In this document: piece after piece, positions 17,385-26,317 of the stretch | Numbering within the stretch: position 1 is the first letter of the stretch | Layout of the letters: every line of letters starts with the position of its first letter | Assembly (NCBI GenBank): GCA_012839585.1 | Contig: DUNB01000043.1 | Span: forward strand, 1 to 64,000 | Source: Alcaligenaceae bacterium | GTDB taxonomy: Bacteria; Pseudomonadota; Gammaproteobacteria; Burkholderiales; Burkholderiaceae_B | Reading direction: 5' to 3' | Length of the DNA: 64,000 nt | Made by a program: the position numbers and the translations under genes | Notes under the pieces: model-generated | Database searches by the model: none | What the model was told of the DNA's origin: nothing | The model's input: only the letters and a program-made list of their open reading frames with translations

Positions 17385-18293
17385 TTACCAGCCACCCGAG
17401 GCACCACCGCCACCGCTGCTTCCGCCGCCGCCACCGCCAAAACCACCGCCACCGAAGCCGCCACCTCCGAAACCGCCTCCGCCGCCAAAGCCACCACCTA
17501 AACCACCAATGGTAGCCCCACGACGAGAAGCGCGGGCCGAGTTGCCTCTGTTACTGGCGCGCATTTTTTTGCCAAGCAAAGACAAGAACAACGCGATCAC
17601 CCCACCTACGATGGCTAAAGGAAGGCTCCAAAACATCAAAAAGGTGAACAAACCAATAGCCAGCACGGCTGCTACAGGGGGAAGCACCAAGGAAAAAAAG
17701 GCGAGTGGGAACAGCATGGCCCAAGGACTCTCATCATCGGTCGCATCCACACTGCCTTTGACCGGCGGTGGTAAGTCTTCGCCCTCGACAAGGCCCATGA
17801 TCTTATCCACACCATGATTAATGCCACCCACATAATCACCTTGCACAAAGGAAGGTGCAATAAATTCACGAATAATTCGCCCCGCCTGTAAGTCCGTCAC
17901 CGCGCCTTCGAGGCCATAGCCCACCTCTATGCGTAAACGACGATCGTCCTTGGCTACCACCAGCAAAATACCGTCATCAATTTTTTCACGACCTATTTTC
18001 CACTGGTCATACACACGACGGGCGTACTGTTCAATCACCTCGTTACCGGTAGTGGGCACCACCAACACAAAAATTTGCGCGCCTTTGTTTTCCTCAAAGG
18101 CTTTGAGGCGATCAGACAGCGCTTTTTTTTGAGCCGGATTGAAGGTCCCCGTGGTATCAACCAACCAATTATCGAGTTTAGGAATGGCTTGGTCTTGGGC
18201 CCAAACAGGCAGTGCTAAGCTCGTAACAAACACCAGCAATAAGCCCACCAACCATCGCCCTAATCCTAAGGGCCTTTTATGAGAAAACACCAT
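17385..18293 (-). CDS. TPM-domain membrane protein with Gly-rich tail (YgcG-like)
   Basis: A 302-residue protein with an N-terminal signal peptide or membrane anchor (WLVGLLLVFVTSLALPVWAQ), a periplasmic TPM domain (residues about 38-165, VWAQDQAIPKLDNWLVDTTG onward, RRLRIEVGYGLEGAV), two hydrophobic segments near 200-245, and a tail almost wholly of Gly, Phe and Ser ending GGGGASGGW. ATG 18293 (second Met) is six bases after AAGGA; the first ATG abuts it. LemA and TPM proteins are often paired, as here, which suggests a common envelope role. Confidence 0.85.
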   Translation of the reverse strand: MVFSHKRPLGLGRWLVGLLLVFVTSLALPVWAQDQAIPKLDNWLVDTTGTFNPAQKKALSDRLKAFEENKGAQIFVLVVPTTGNEVIEQYARRVYDQWKIGREKIDDGILLVVAKDDRRLRIEVGYGLEGAVTDLQAGRIIREFIAPSFVQGDYVGGINHGVDKIMGLVEGEDLPPPVKGSVDATDDESPWAMLFPLAFFSLVLPPVAAVLAIGLFTFLMFWSLPLAIVGGVIALFLSLLGKKMRASNRGNSARASRRGATIGGLGGGFGGGGGFGGGGFGGGGFGGGGGGSSGGGGASGGW

Positions 18294-18317
18294 AGCCATT
18301 CCTTTATCTATGCTTGA

Positions 18318-18929
18318 TTAGTTTGTTGCCGCGGCAGGCACATCAAAACGTACCTCTGGGTCGCGAGTGATTTCAAGCTCTCTATCCACGCCGTAATTTT
18401 CTTTGACCTTATAACCCAATACTTTCGCTGTAATCACAGTAGGGAACTGACGAATGTAAGAGTTATACGCCTGTACCGCCTGTACAAAGCGACCTCGCTC
18501 TGTAGCGATACGGTTTTCCGTGCCCTCAAGCTGTGTCATGAGGTCTCGAACCAAACCATCACTTTTTAATTGAGGATAGTTTTCAGAAACCGCCATTAAA
18601 CGCGATAAAGCCGAAGACAACTGCCCTTGAGCTTGGGAAAACTTGGCCATCAATTCAGGATTATCCAAATCATCCACCTTTAAATTGATTTGACCTACCT
18701 TGGCTCGGGCTTCGGTCACATCCGTTAAGACTCGACGCTCATTTACCATGTAGGCATTCACTGAACTAACCAGTTTAGGTACTAAGTCAGCACGACGTTC
18801 GTACTGATTCAACGCCTGAGACCAGGCCGCTTTTACTTGCTCATCTAGACGCTGGATCTCGTTATAACCACAACCGCTTAAAAAAACGGCAACCAACGAT
18901 ACCAACAACCAACGAAAATAATTTTTCAT
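18318..18929 (-). CDS. lemA: LemA family lipoprotein
   Basis: A 203-residue protein starting at ATG 18929 (MKNYFRW); the ORF track start at 19019 adds an unlikely leader. A lipoprotein signal ends in the lipobox LSGC near residue 20. The mature part is the helical LemA domain (QRLDEQVKAAWSQALNQYER and YNSYIRQFPTVITAKVLGY near 150). LemA proteins are envelope-associated with poorly known function. It is first in the LemA-TPM-TPM-DUF2868-DUF3482 operon; spacing to the next gene is 24 bases. Confidence 0.9.
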   Translation of the reverse strand: MKNYFRWLLVSLVAVFLSGCGYNEIQRLDEQVKAAWSQALNQYERRADLVPKLVSSVNAYMVNERRVLTDVTEARAKVGQINLKVDDLDNPELMAKFSQAQGQLSSALSRLMAVSENYPQLKSDGLVRDLMTQLEGTENRIATERGRFVQAVQAYNSYIRQFPTVITAKVLGYKVKENYGVDRELEITRDPEVRFDVPAAATN

Positions 18930-19070
18930 GATGCAATTCCGTATTAAAAAATGCCTAAGGCAACTAACACTATAAATTAACCTGTAGATTAAAGGCGTGC
19001 TATGACAACAGCAAGCCAAAAAAAGTGAAGCTTATTTGGATTTTTTCCCCGTTAGCCAGTACTTTACCGC

Positions 19071-19076
19071 TATAAT
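19071..19076 (+). promoter_or_regulatory. Possible -10 box of the rhlE promoter
   Basis: A perfect TATAAT upstream of rhlE. No good -35 hexamer sits at 16-18 bases; TTAGCC is closer. Transcription from here would give a leader of about 130 bases. Confidence 0.4.
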
Positions 19077-19085
19077 AGGGGACTG

Positions 19086-19136
19086 ACGTAACATACCAAT
19101 CGTTACGTACCTCTTTGCAGGCACAGCCCTGCGATG
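19086..19136 (+). promoter_or_regulatory. Structured 5' leader of rhlE
   Basis: Two potential hairpins lie in the leader: ACGTAAC/GTTACGT with a nine-base loop (19086-19108), and a shorter GCAGG/CCTGC pair (19117-19131). DEAD-box helicase genes are often cold-induced through structured leaders. That role is inference. Confidence 0.35.
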
Positions 19137-19214
19137 GCATATTCGCCCTCAACCTCACTCTGTCAGCCTAGATTGGTATTACTACTAAGTAATAGGCTAG
19201 CCGCTGGAAATACC

Positions 19215-20579
19215 TTGAACAAAAATATAACTTTTGCCTCTTTAGCATTGGCAGAACCCTTATTGCGCGCCATTACCGATAGTGGTTACACCTCTCCTAC
19301 ACCCATCCAAGCTCAGGCCATCCCTCACGTATTAAAAGGTGGGGATGTATTAGCTGCCGCCCAAACGGGCACAGGTAAAACCGCCGGTTTTACCCTACCT
19401 ATTTTGCATCAATTGCTAGAGCGCCCATTGGCCAAGCAGGCTGCGGGTCGCCCCCGTGTTCTAATTCTGACGCCTACGCGTGAATTAGCCGCTCAGGTAG
19501 AAGAATCTGTACGCCTCTATAGCCAACATACCAACTTGCGTTCTCTCGTGCTGTTTGGTGGCGTTAACATCAACCCTCAGATCAACGCGCTACGCAAGCC
19601 CATTGATATCGTAGTGGCCACTCCGGGTCGCCTACTGGATCACGTGGGCCAAAAAACCATTGATCTAGGTAGTGTGGAAACCGTCGTTTTGGACGAAGCC
19701 GATCGCATGTTAGATATGGGCTTTATCCGCGATATCCGTCGTATTTTGAAATTAATCCCTGAAAAACGCCAAAGCTTACTGTTTTCGGCCACCTTCTCGG
19801 ATGAAATTCGTGAATTAGCTAAAAACTCTTTAAACAACCCCATCGAAATTTCGGTGGCAGCGCGTAATACGGCCTCTGAGCTCATTACACAGCACGTGGT
19901 GTTTACCGAGCAACGTCATAAACGTGACTTAGTCAGCCATATCATCCGTGAAAGCGGCTGGCATCAGGTGCTGGTGTTTTGCCGTACCAAACACGGCGCA
20001 AACCGTTTAGCCGACAAGCTAACCAAAGACGGGCTCAATGCCGCCGCTCTACACGGCAACAAAAGCCAAGCCGCACGTACCCGTGCCTTAAACGGCTTTA
20101 AAACCGGTAAAGTGGTTGTACTCGTGGCGACCGATATCGCGGCTCGCGGTTTAGATATTGATCAGCTACCTTATGTTATTAACTTTGAACTGCCTCAGGT
20201 TGCCGAAGACTACGTACACCGTATTGGTCGCACCGGTCGTGCTGGCAGCGAAGGTCGCGCTATTTCCTTGGTCGATCAAACCGAAGGCCGCTTGTTAAAA
20301 GCCATTGAGCGCCTCATCAAACGCCCCATCGAGCCTATTGAAATCGAAGGCTTTGAGCCACCGGCCTTTGATCCTAATGCCGAAAAAGAAATCGAGCGTC
20401 CTGCTTTTGCTCGCAAAAACAGCCGTCCTCGCAACAACAGCAGTGCCAGCGCCGGTCGCCGTCGCAGCCCTAAAGCCGCTAAGTCCGCTCCAGGTCGCAC
20501 CAGTAACCGCCCTGCTCGCAGCTCTGGCACAGCACCTCGCAATGCGTCGACCACCGCCCCTCGTAACCAGCAAGGCTAG
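19215..20579 (+). CDS. rhlE: ATP-dependent RNA helicase RhlE
   Basis: A 454-residue DEAD-box helicase. Motif Q ([19 protein letters not shown] ... [10 protein letters not shown]), motif I AQTGTGKT, Ia [26 protein letters not shown], and V/VI ARGLDI and HRIGRTGR are all present. The C-terminal tail is Arg/Ser/Pro-rich ([19 protein letters not shown]), as expected for RNA binding. The start is probably TTG 19215, six bases after GGAAA, giving [10 protein letters not shown], which fits RhlE N-termini; the ORF-track ATG 19134 would add 27 atypical residues. RhlE remodels RNA in ribosome assembly and decay. Confidence 0.9.
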   Translation: MNKNITFASLALAEPLLRAITDSGYTSPTPIQAQAIPHVLKGGDVLAAAQTGTGKTAGFTLPILHQLLERPLAKQAAGRPRVLILTPTRELAAQVEESVRLYSQHTNLRSLVLFGGVNINPQINALRKPIDIVVATPGRLLDHVGQKTIDLGSVETVVLDEADRMLDMGFIRDIRRILKLIPEKRQSLLFSATFSDEIRELAKNSLNNPIEISVAARNTASELITQHVVFTEQRHKRDLVSHIIRESGWHQVLVFCRTKHGANRLADKLTKDGLNAAALHGNKSQAARTRALNGFKTGKVVVLVATDIAARGLDIDQLPYVINFELPQVAEDYVHRIGRTGRAGSEGRAISLVDQTEGRLLKAIERLIKRPIEPIEIEGFEPPAFDPNAEKEIERPAFARKNSRPRNNSSASAGRRRSPKAAKSAPGRTSNRPARSSGTAPRNASTTAPRNQQG

Positions 20580-20664
20580 GCCTCTACGTCTTAACCTTTT
20601 ATGCTGCTTATTGATTGTCTACAGCGACCAGATCAGCGAAAATAGAGCAAATTAACTTATTTAC

Positions 20665-20687
20665 AGCGGCCTAGGCCGCTTCTTCTT
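20665..20687 (+). terminator. Possible terminator after rhlE
   Basis: A 16-bp perfect palindrome AGCGGCCTAGGCCGCT followed by a weak T-rich run (TCTTCTT). It lies between rhlE and prfC. Stem stability is good, but the tail is imperfect. Confidence 0.5.
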
Positions 20688-20699
20688 GTATACACATCC

Positions 20700-22304
20700 A
20701 TGTCTAACATTGCCAAAGAAGTAGCCAAACGCCGCACGTTTGCTATTATTTCTCACCCTGATGCGGGTAAAACCACCCTCACTGAAAAACTCTTGTTATT
20801 TGCAGGTGCAATTCAAATTGCGGGTAGCGTTAAGTCCCGTAAATCAGACCGACACGCTTCGTCAGACTGGATGGATATTGAAAAGCAACGCGGCATTTCC
20901 GTCGCCTCCTCGGTGATGCAGATGGAATACCGCGACTGTGTGATTAATTTGCTAGACACTCCTGGTCACCAAGACTTCTCCGAGGACACCTATCGCGTAT
21001 TAACCGCTGTCGATGCGGCCTTAATGGTGATTGACGCAGCAAACGGGGTAGAACCTCAAACCATTCGTCTACTGCAGGTTTGTAGAGCTCGTAATACACC
21101 CATCATCACCTTTATCAACAAACTTGACCGCGAGGTCCAAGAGCCCTTAGATCTACTTTCTGAAATTGAAGATCACTTGGGGATGGATGCCATTCCCTTT
21201 TCTTGGCCCGTAGGGATGGCCCGTCGTTTTGGTGGGGTATTCAATATTGCCAAGGATCAAATGCACGTCTTTGACAGCAAAGCCAAAGACCATCGTGCAG
21301 AAAACGAAGAGCTCATTCCTGGGTTACACAACCCAGAAACCGAAGCGCGCTTTGGTGCCGAGTTTGCCAAGGCCCAAGAGGAAATTGAACTCATCAAAGC
21401 CGCCAGCCCCGATTTTGACCTAGAGGCTTTCCTAGCAGGCAAACAGACCCCTGTATTTTTTGGTTCTGCACTGAATAACTTCGGGGTCCAAGAGGTACTA
21501 GACGCCCTGGTGGATATGGCACCGGCCCCTGGTCCGCGTGAAGCCGTGCAACGCGTAGTCCAACCTACAGAACCCAAATTTACAGGCATGGTCTTCAAAG
21601 TACAGGCAAACATGGATCCGGCTCACCGAGATCGCGTTGCCTTTGTGCGCGTCAGCTCTGGCCACTTTACCCGAGGAATGCGCCTCAAGGTGGCTCGCAC
21701 CAATAAAGAAATCCGCCCCAATAACGTGGTTTCCTTCCTGTCACAACGTCGTGATCTGGTCGAGGAGGCCTACGCAGGCGATATTATTGGTATTCCTAAC
21801 CATGGAGTACTGCAACTGGGCGATGTATTGACCGAGGGTGAAGTCCTACAATTCACCGGTCTACCCTTCTTTGCGCCCGAGCTTTTCCAAACCGTAGAGG
21901 TCAAAGATCCTTTACGTACCAAACAATTGCGCACCGGATTAACGCAACTGGGCGAAGAGGGGGCCATCCAGGTCTTTAAACCTCACCTCACCGGTGGCAG
22001 CTTACTCTTAGGCGCGGTAGGTCAACTGCAGTTTGAGGTGGTCGCTGATCGTCTAAAAAACGAATACGGTGTTGAAGCTCGTATGGCTTCCTCTCGCTAC
22101 AACCTCGCTCGCTGGGTTACCTCAGATAACCCCGCCGCACTTAAAAAGTTCATCGACACCAACGCCGCCAACATTGCCTATGATGTGGTCGATGCCGTTG
22201 CCTTTTTAGCCAGCTCTCCTGCCCAGTTACGTGTGGCTCAGGAACTACACCCTGATATACAGTTCCACAACATGCGTGAACACAGTGGACAGCTGTTTAA
22301 TTAA
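20700..22304 (+). CDS. prfC: Peptide chain release factor 3 (RF3)
   Basis: A 534-residue translational GTPase that removes RF1/RF2 from ribosomes after termination. The N-terminal G domain has SHPDAGKTTLTEKLL (P-loop), RGISVASSVMQ (switch I), LDTPGHQDFSEDTYR (G3) and FINKLDRE (G4). Domains II and III follow, with the RF3-typical end ELHPDIQFHNMREHSGQLFN. Length matches RF3 rather than EF-G. Start ATG 20700 has a weak ribosome site. Confidence 0.96.
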   Translation: MSNIAKEVAKRRTFAIISHPDAGKTTLTEKLLLFAGAIQIAGSVKSRKSDRHASSDWMDIEKQRGISVASSVMQMEYRDCVINLLDTPGHQDFSEDTYRVLTAVDAALMVIDAANGVEPQTIRLLQVCRARNTPIITFINKLDREVQEPLDLLSEIEDHLGMDAIPFSWPVGMARRFGGVFNIAKDQMHVFDSKAKDHRAENEELIPGLHNPETEARFGAEFAKAQEEIELIKAASPDFDLEAFLAGKQTPVFFGSALNNFGVQEVLDALVDMAPAPGPREAVQRVVQPTEPKFTGMVFKVQANMDPAHRDRVAFVRVSSGHFTRGMRLKVARTNKEIRPNNVVSFLSQRRDLVEEAYAGDIIGIPNHGVLQLGDVLTEGEVLQFTGLPFFAPELFQTVEVKDPLRTKQLRTGLTQLGEEGAIQVFKPHLTGGSLLLGAVGQLQFEVVADRLKNEYGVEARMASSRYNLARWVTSDNPAALKKFIDTNAANIAYDVVDAVAFLASSPAQLRVAQELHPDIQFHNMREHSGQLFN

Positions 22305-22427
22305 GCCAACCACGATCAAGCATGTGGTAGTTGTTGGATTCTGTCACATGCTCAACGCCCCTATTGGTTACAATAGGTGTACAGTTTAGACTGGCCTATT
22401 ATTATTTATTCTGTTCAAAATCCATTT

Positions 22428-23096
22428 ATGTCTTGGCGTATTCTTCTTGCTACGTTGCTACTTGGCATTGCTGCCTCCGTTTGGGGTGGCTTACAGCTAG
22501 GCAACTGGCTCATCGAAAATGGTCCTTTAAAGTCCAATGTGTTTGACGCCTATCAGGACCTATACACCATCCCCACGCTGGATGCGGACGGTAAGCCTTA
22601 TGTGCCTGCCCCTCCCCAACCACTGGTAGATGGTCGTTTAGCCGTGCCCGAGGCCCCTGAGCCTGCCGAATGGCAAATCAACGATGACACCGACCTACTC
22701 AGCGAACGCCCTCCTATAGCCCTAGCAACCGCCTCTTCCGGTACGGGCATCAGTAACATCAACCGCACCCATGTCAGCCCAAGCGGCTTACAAGGTTTGG
22801 CTCAAATTGGTAACCTACAACAAGACAGATTAGCCAACGAAATGTCCAGTGGCGGAACACTACAACCCATCGAAATAGGTACACCGCCGCCGCCCCCCTC
22901 CCAAGAGGTTCAGGTTTCTAATCTACCTGTGGCCTCCGACCCCAACTGGCAGATCGCTTTTCAGCGTGAACTCAAAGCCTGTGATGGCATAGGCTTTACC
23001 AAAACACCAAGCTGCAAATGGGCGGCCCGCAACAAATACTGCGGTCCACATAACGCATGGGGCAAGGTCCCAGGCTGTCCCGCCAAAGCCTTCTAA
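22428..23096 (+). CDS. Uncharacterised membrane-anchored protein with C-terminal Cys module
   Basis: A 222-residue protein starting at ATG 22428 (MSWRILLATLLLGIAASVWG). One N-terminal membrane anchor or uncleaved signal is followed by a low-complexity, Pro-rich extracytoplasmic region. A compact C-terminal block of about 40 residues holds four Cys (KACDGIGFTKTPSCKWAARN, then YCGPHNAWGKVPGCPAKAF). I have a general impression that this type of C-terminus recurs in betaproteobacterial hypotheticals, without known function. The even Cys number in a probable periplasmic domain suggests disulfides. It is followed by 23118-23699 after 21 bases. Confidence 0.7.
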   Translation: MSWRILLATLLLGIAASVWGGLQLGNWLIENGPLKSNVFDAYQDLYTIPTLDADGKPYVPAPPQPLVDGRLAVPEAPEPAEWQINDDTDLLSERPPIALATASSGTGISNINRTHVSPSGLQGLAQIGNLQQDRLANEMSSGGTLQPIEIGTPPPPPSQEVQVSNLPVASDPNWQIAFQRELKACDGIGFTKTPSCKWAARNKYCGPHNAWGKVPGCPAKAF

Positions 23097-23117
23097 TTGT
23101 GAACAGGGTTAGACTTC

Positions 23118-23699
23118 ATGTGCTCTGATATGCTTAATACCGATCTTCCCCACCCCACTCTCAAAGACAGGGTAACAGTACACCAAGCCATATTACGTTT
23201 AACCGCTATCTACAAAGGCATTGCCATTGCCGTAGTAGCCGTGGCAGCTTTGGTTTGGATCACCATCATTAGTCGCATTTTGCATTTTGGACGTACTCTT
23301 GATTACTCTGGCCTAGAGGCTTTAGGCATCGATGCCGATCTCATCAAACAATACAATCCGTTTTTTTGGTGGACAGTGGTGGTCATTTGCACCCTATTGA
23401 TCAGCTATCTCTTGTTCAACTTTGTGCAATACACCCGTCAACGTGCCAGCCAAAAGATCATTAGCGACTCCGATTTACAACAGTTGCTGACTAAAATCTC
23501 TCCCGCCGCCTCTCACGTTTTGGCCTGGGCCTGGGAAAACCGCAGACACCCCATCACCGTCGGTGTTTTACAACAAACCACGGAGCAGCTGGGAGCGAAC
23601 CGTTACTCATTGATTTGTTTAGCAAAAGATCAGGAATCACTGTTACAGCAGCATTTGCAACCCAAAACCAACGTAGATGAGCCCTTGCATCATCTTTGA
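23118..23699 (+). CDS. Uncharacterised two-TM protein
   Basis: A 193-residue protein with two clear membrane segments (about 33-56 and 83-105), a short periplasmic loop between, and a C-terminal cytosolic helical domain (KIISDSDLQQLLTKISPAAS; ENRRHPITVGVLQQTTEQLG). No known domain recognised. ATG 23118 is used; ATG at residue 5 is possible. It probably shares a transcript with the preceding Cys-module protein; leuA and its leader follow. Confidence 0.65.
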   Translation: MCSDMLNTDLPHPTLKDRVTVHQAILRLTAIYKGIAIAVVAVAALVWITIISRILHFGRTLDYSGLEALGIDADLIKQYNPFFWWTVVVICTLLISYLLFNFVQYTRQRASQKIISDSDLQQLLTKISPAASHVLAWAWENRRHPITVGVLQQTTEQLGANRYSLICLAKDQESLLQQHLQPKTNVDEPLHHL

Positions 23700-23719
23700 T
23701 TTTGTGGTTTATTACCTAT

Positions 23720-23857
23720 ATGAATTATTTACGTACGCACCCCCTATACAACACAGACGCCAGCGGCTTAATTAGCCCTAGCGCTCCTGCTCGTGCGTAC
23801 TCCAACACCATCTCCTTACTGCCCCTCCTACTACTAGCGCCCGGTTGCCGGGCCTAG
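23720..23857 (+). CDS. Leucine-rich leader peptide of leuA
   Basis: A 45-residue ORF too short for the ORF track. Its last third reads SLLPLLLLAPGCRA and then TAG, with six Leu in seven codons (TTA CTG CCC CTC CTA CTA CTA), three of them CTA in a row. This is the signature of a ribosome-sensing attenuator: Leu-tRNA shortage stalls the ribosome at the codon run. It lies 130 bases upstream of leuA, and the stop codon falls just after a strong hairpin. The ribosome site before ATG 23720 is poor, so the real start may differ; the frame itself is clear. Confidence 0.75.
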   Translation: MNYLRTHPLYNTDASGLISPSAPARAYSNTISLLPLLLLAPGCRA

Positions 23858-23968
23858 AGTCTAGTGGCAGTCCGGCAGCCATATACACAGCCACATATTT
23901 GAGCGCCGTCACCGGCATATTCAAGTATTTTTAGTGGTTCTGGTGGCGGCGAAAAGACTTATCTTTTC
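23839..23968 (+). promoter_or_regulatory. Candidate leucine attenuator upstream of leuA
   Basis: Several overlapping RNA pairings exist. Hairpin A (23839-23853) is GCCCGG-TTG-CCGGGC, over the leader stop. Hairpin B is GGTTGCCGG (23843-23851) with CCGGCAGCC (23872-23880), exclusive of A. A terminator-like hairpin has arms ATATTTGA (23895-23902) and TCAAGTAT (23921-23928), an inner GCCG/CGGC stem, and TTTTT at 23928-23932. Pairing C is CGCCGTCACCGG (23904-23915) with CTGGTGGCGGCG (23940-23951), 12 pairs including two G-U, competing with that terminator. Mutual exclusion plus the leader peptide fits attenuation; the exact switch is inferred. Confidence 0.65.
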
Positions 23969-23987
23969 CGTCCCACAGGTGTATCTA

Positions 23988-25679
23988 ATGCTTTCCAATC
24001 CTGCTTCTAAATACGTTCCATTTAGTCCTTTCACTAGCGACTTCTCCGAACGCACTTGGCCCTCTAAACGTATCACTCAACCACCTATCTGGATGAGTAC
24101 CGACTTGCGCGATGGCAACCAGTCTCTTATCGAGCCCATGAACGTCGCCAGCAAACTACGTTTTTTTGATCAGCTCATTAAAATTGGCTTCAAAGAAATC
24201 GAGGTAGGCTTTCCTTCCGCATCTCAGACTGACTTCGACTTTGTGCGCAAACTTATCGATGAAAAGCGCATTCCTGACGATGTGACCATCATCGGTTTGA
24301 CCCAAGCCCGCCAAGACCTAATCGAACGTACAGCAGAGGCCATGGCTGGTGCCAAAACCTCCATGATTCACCTCTACAATGCCTGTGCTCCCTCTTTCCG
24401 CCGTATTGTGTTCAACATGGAAAAGGACCAGGTGCGTGAGATCGCCGTCAATGGGACACGTATGGTCAAAGAGGCCATCAAAAAGTACCCTCAGACCAAA
24501 TGGCGCTATGAGTACTCCCCCGAGGTTTTCAGCACCACAGAGCCCGAATTTGCCTTAGAGGTCTGTAATGCTGTGATCGCAGAATGGCAACCCACTCCCG
24601 AAGACCCCATCGTTTTGAACTTGCCTGCCACCATTGAGGCGACTACGCCTAACTTATACGCAGACCAAGTCGAGTGGATGCACAAAAACTTAGACAAGCG
24701 CGATAGCGTAGTGATTAGCTTGCACCCACACAATGACCGTGGCACCGGCGTTGCTGCGGCAGAACTCGGTATGATGGCAGGAGCAGATCGCGTTGAGGGT
24801 TGCTTATTTGGTAATGGTGAACGTACCGGTAACGTGTGTTTGGTCACACTAGCTCTAAACCTTTACACCCAAGGCATTCACCCCGGTTTGGACTTCTCTG
24901 ATATTGATGAAATTCGCCGTACCGCCGAAGAGTGCAACCAATTACCTGTACACCCTCGTCATCCTTATGCAGGTGACCTCGTCTTTACGGCTTTCTCTGG
25001 CTCACACCAAGACGCCATCAAAAAAGGCTTTGCGATACAAAAACCAGACGATGTGTGGGCCGTTCCCTATCTACCTATTGACCCAGCCGACTTGGGTCGC
25101 AGCTATGACGCCGTCATCCGCGTTAACAGCCAGTCGGGTAAAGGTGGGGTGTCTTACTTGCTAGAACAAGAGCACGGACTGGTCTTACCCCGTCGTCTAC
25201 AAATCGAATTCAGCCGAGCCATCCAACGCGTGACTGACGCCACCAGCAAAGAGGTGAACCCAGAACAGGTCTTCGGTATTTTTGAAAGTGAATACCTACG
25301 CACCGAAGGTCCCTGGAAACTGGTGACACACAAAATCACTAGCCATCCCAAAGCCGATGACAAATCACAGCAATTCGATATTGAAATTGATTTGCTAGAA
25401 AATGGTCAGCCCATCAAACGTCACGGTAAAGGCGAAGGCGCTTTAGCCGCATTTATTAATGCCCTAGATATCCCAATCCGCGTGATGGATTACAGTGAAC
25501 ACGCCATCGGCATTGGCACTAACACCCGTGCTGCCACCTATGTGGAAATGCGTATTGGCGAGCACCCGAGCGGTTTTGGTGTAGGTATACACCAAGACAT
25601 CTTGACCTCTTCTTTTAAGGCCATCTTGAGTGCAATTAACCGTCATGCCTTGCAAAACGGCGGTAAAATCAACGTGTAA
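23988..25679 (+). CDS. leuA: 2-isopropylmalate synthase
   Basis: A 563-residue enzyme, first committed step of leucine synthesis (acetyl-CoA plus 2-ketoisovalerate). It is the longer LeuA form: [18 protein letters not shown] holds the metal-binding and catalytic DRDG-type motif, [16 protein letters not shown] carries the metal-ligand His residues, and [18 protein letters not shown] is family-typical. The C-terminal 130 residues form the allosteric leucine-binding domain ([20 protein letters not shown]). ATG 23988 follows AGGTG; the ORF-track start at 23934 lies in the attenuator RNA. Leucine control is expected both allosterically and via the upstream leader. A strong terminator follows. Confidence 0.95.
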   Translation: MLSNPASKYVPFSPFTSDFSERTWPSKRITQPPIWMSTDLRDGNQSLIEPMNVASKLRFFDQLIKIGFKEIEVGFPSASQTDFDFVRKLIDEKRIPDDVTIIGLTQARQDLIERTAEAMAGAKTSMIHLYNACAPSFRRIVFNMEKDQVREIAVNGTRMVKEAIKKYPQTKWRYEYSPEVFSTTEPEFALEVCNAVIAEWQPTPEDPIVLNLPATIEATTPNLYADQVEWMHKNLDKRDSVVISLHPHNDRGTGVAAAELGMMAGADRVEGCLFGNGERTGNVCLVTLALNLYTQGIHPGLDFSDIDEIRRTAEECNQLPVHPRHPYAGDLVFTAFSGSHQDAIKKGFAIQKPDDVWAVPYLPIDPADLGRSYDAVIRVNSQSGKGGVSYLLEQEHGLVLPRRLQIEFSRAIQRVTDATSKEVNPEQVFGIFESEYLRTEGPWKLVTHKITSHPKADDKSQQFDIEIDLLENGQPIKRHGKGEGALAAFINALDIPIRVMDYSEHAIGIGTNTRAATYVEMRIGEHPSGFGVGIHQDILTSSFKAILSAINRHALQNGGKINV

Positions 25680-25759
25680 TTTTTTAACATGCAGCCATAG
25701 GCATAGGGGCTGCCCATCGTTCTTATTACGGTGTGGATTTGAATCGATGGTTATGCACT

Positions 25760-25798
25760 AAAAAAGCTGGGTTTCATAACAGAAACCCAGCTTTTTTT
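25760..25798 (+). terminator. Intrinsic terminator after leuA
   Basis: The stem GCTGGGTTTC/GAAACCCAGC with loop ATAACA is followed by seven T and preceded by an A run. Confidence 0.92.
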
Positions 25799-25865
25799 AT
25801 TTTTACCAAAATGCGCAGAAAGCCTCGTCGTTTAGGGCGAGAAGGATGTCAATAATTAGATGCGC

Positions 25866-26219
25866 CTACCATGCGTTATCTGCGGGTTCCCACATCACAT
25901 CCTCGTCCTTTTCTAGGGACTCGATCAGCATTTCATACAAAGGATAAGCACGCTGTTTAAAGCCTACCGCCTTATTCATCGGATGCGGTTTGACGTTATC
26001 CCCATCATCATCGTCCAAGTCATCATTCACCTCTGGGGCGGCAGCCATAGCTGTTTTTAAAGATTCAATGGCAGCAGGTAGTTGTTGAGCAGTAAACACA
26101 CCTCGCTCGGGCAATACGCCACCTTCAAACACCTTGCCTGCGGCAGTTAACACTGGTAGCGCGTGCTCTCCTAGCATCAGCACAGCACCAGATGCCTTAG
26201 ATGTAAATTTAATTAGCAT
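25866..26219 (-). CDS. DUF1840 domain protein
   Basis: A 117-residue cytosolic protein beginning MLIKFTSKASGAVLMLGEHA, the usual start of DUF1840 proteins of Beta- and Gammaproteobacteria. It has a short acidic patch (DDLDDDDGD, residues 66-74) and a C-terminal helix FKQRAYPLYEMLIESLEKDE. ATG 26219 follows GAGGGG. Function unknown. It is divergent from the RHS gene with 98 bases between. It does not look like an immunity protein: it has no signal peptide and belongs to a widespread chromosomal family. Confidence 0.85.
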   Translation of the reverse strand: MLIKFTSKASGAVLMLGEHALPVLTAAGKVFEGGVLPERGVFTAQQLPAAIESLKTAMAAAPEVNDDLDDDDGDNVKPHPMNKAVGFKQRAYPLYEMLIESLEKDEDVMWEPADNAW

Positions 26220-26317
26220 TATGGTTTCCCCTCTCAGATAGTTTGCTCACAACACAGACACAATACAATGCCAATAGAGTCAAGATAACACACAACTCCT
26301 ATCAATAAGGAATCCTT

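Noticed and set aside
17341-17817. 158-residue plus-strand Pro-rich ORF
   Set aside because: It is the antisense shadow of the Gly-rich tail of the TPM protein; low complexity explains the open frame.
22331-22546. 71-residue plus-strand ORF before the Cys-module gene
   Set aside because: It overlaps the better-supported membrane-anchored protein in another frame and resembles no family.
25866-26219. DUF1840 gene as immunity gene of the RHS toxin
   Set aside because: It is divergent, cytosolic, and of a widespread chromosomal family. Tle1 immunity proteins are expected in the periplasm.
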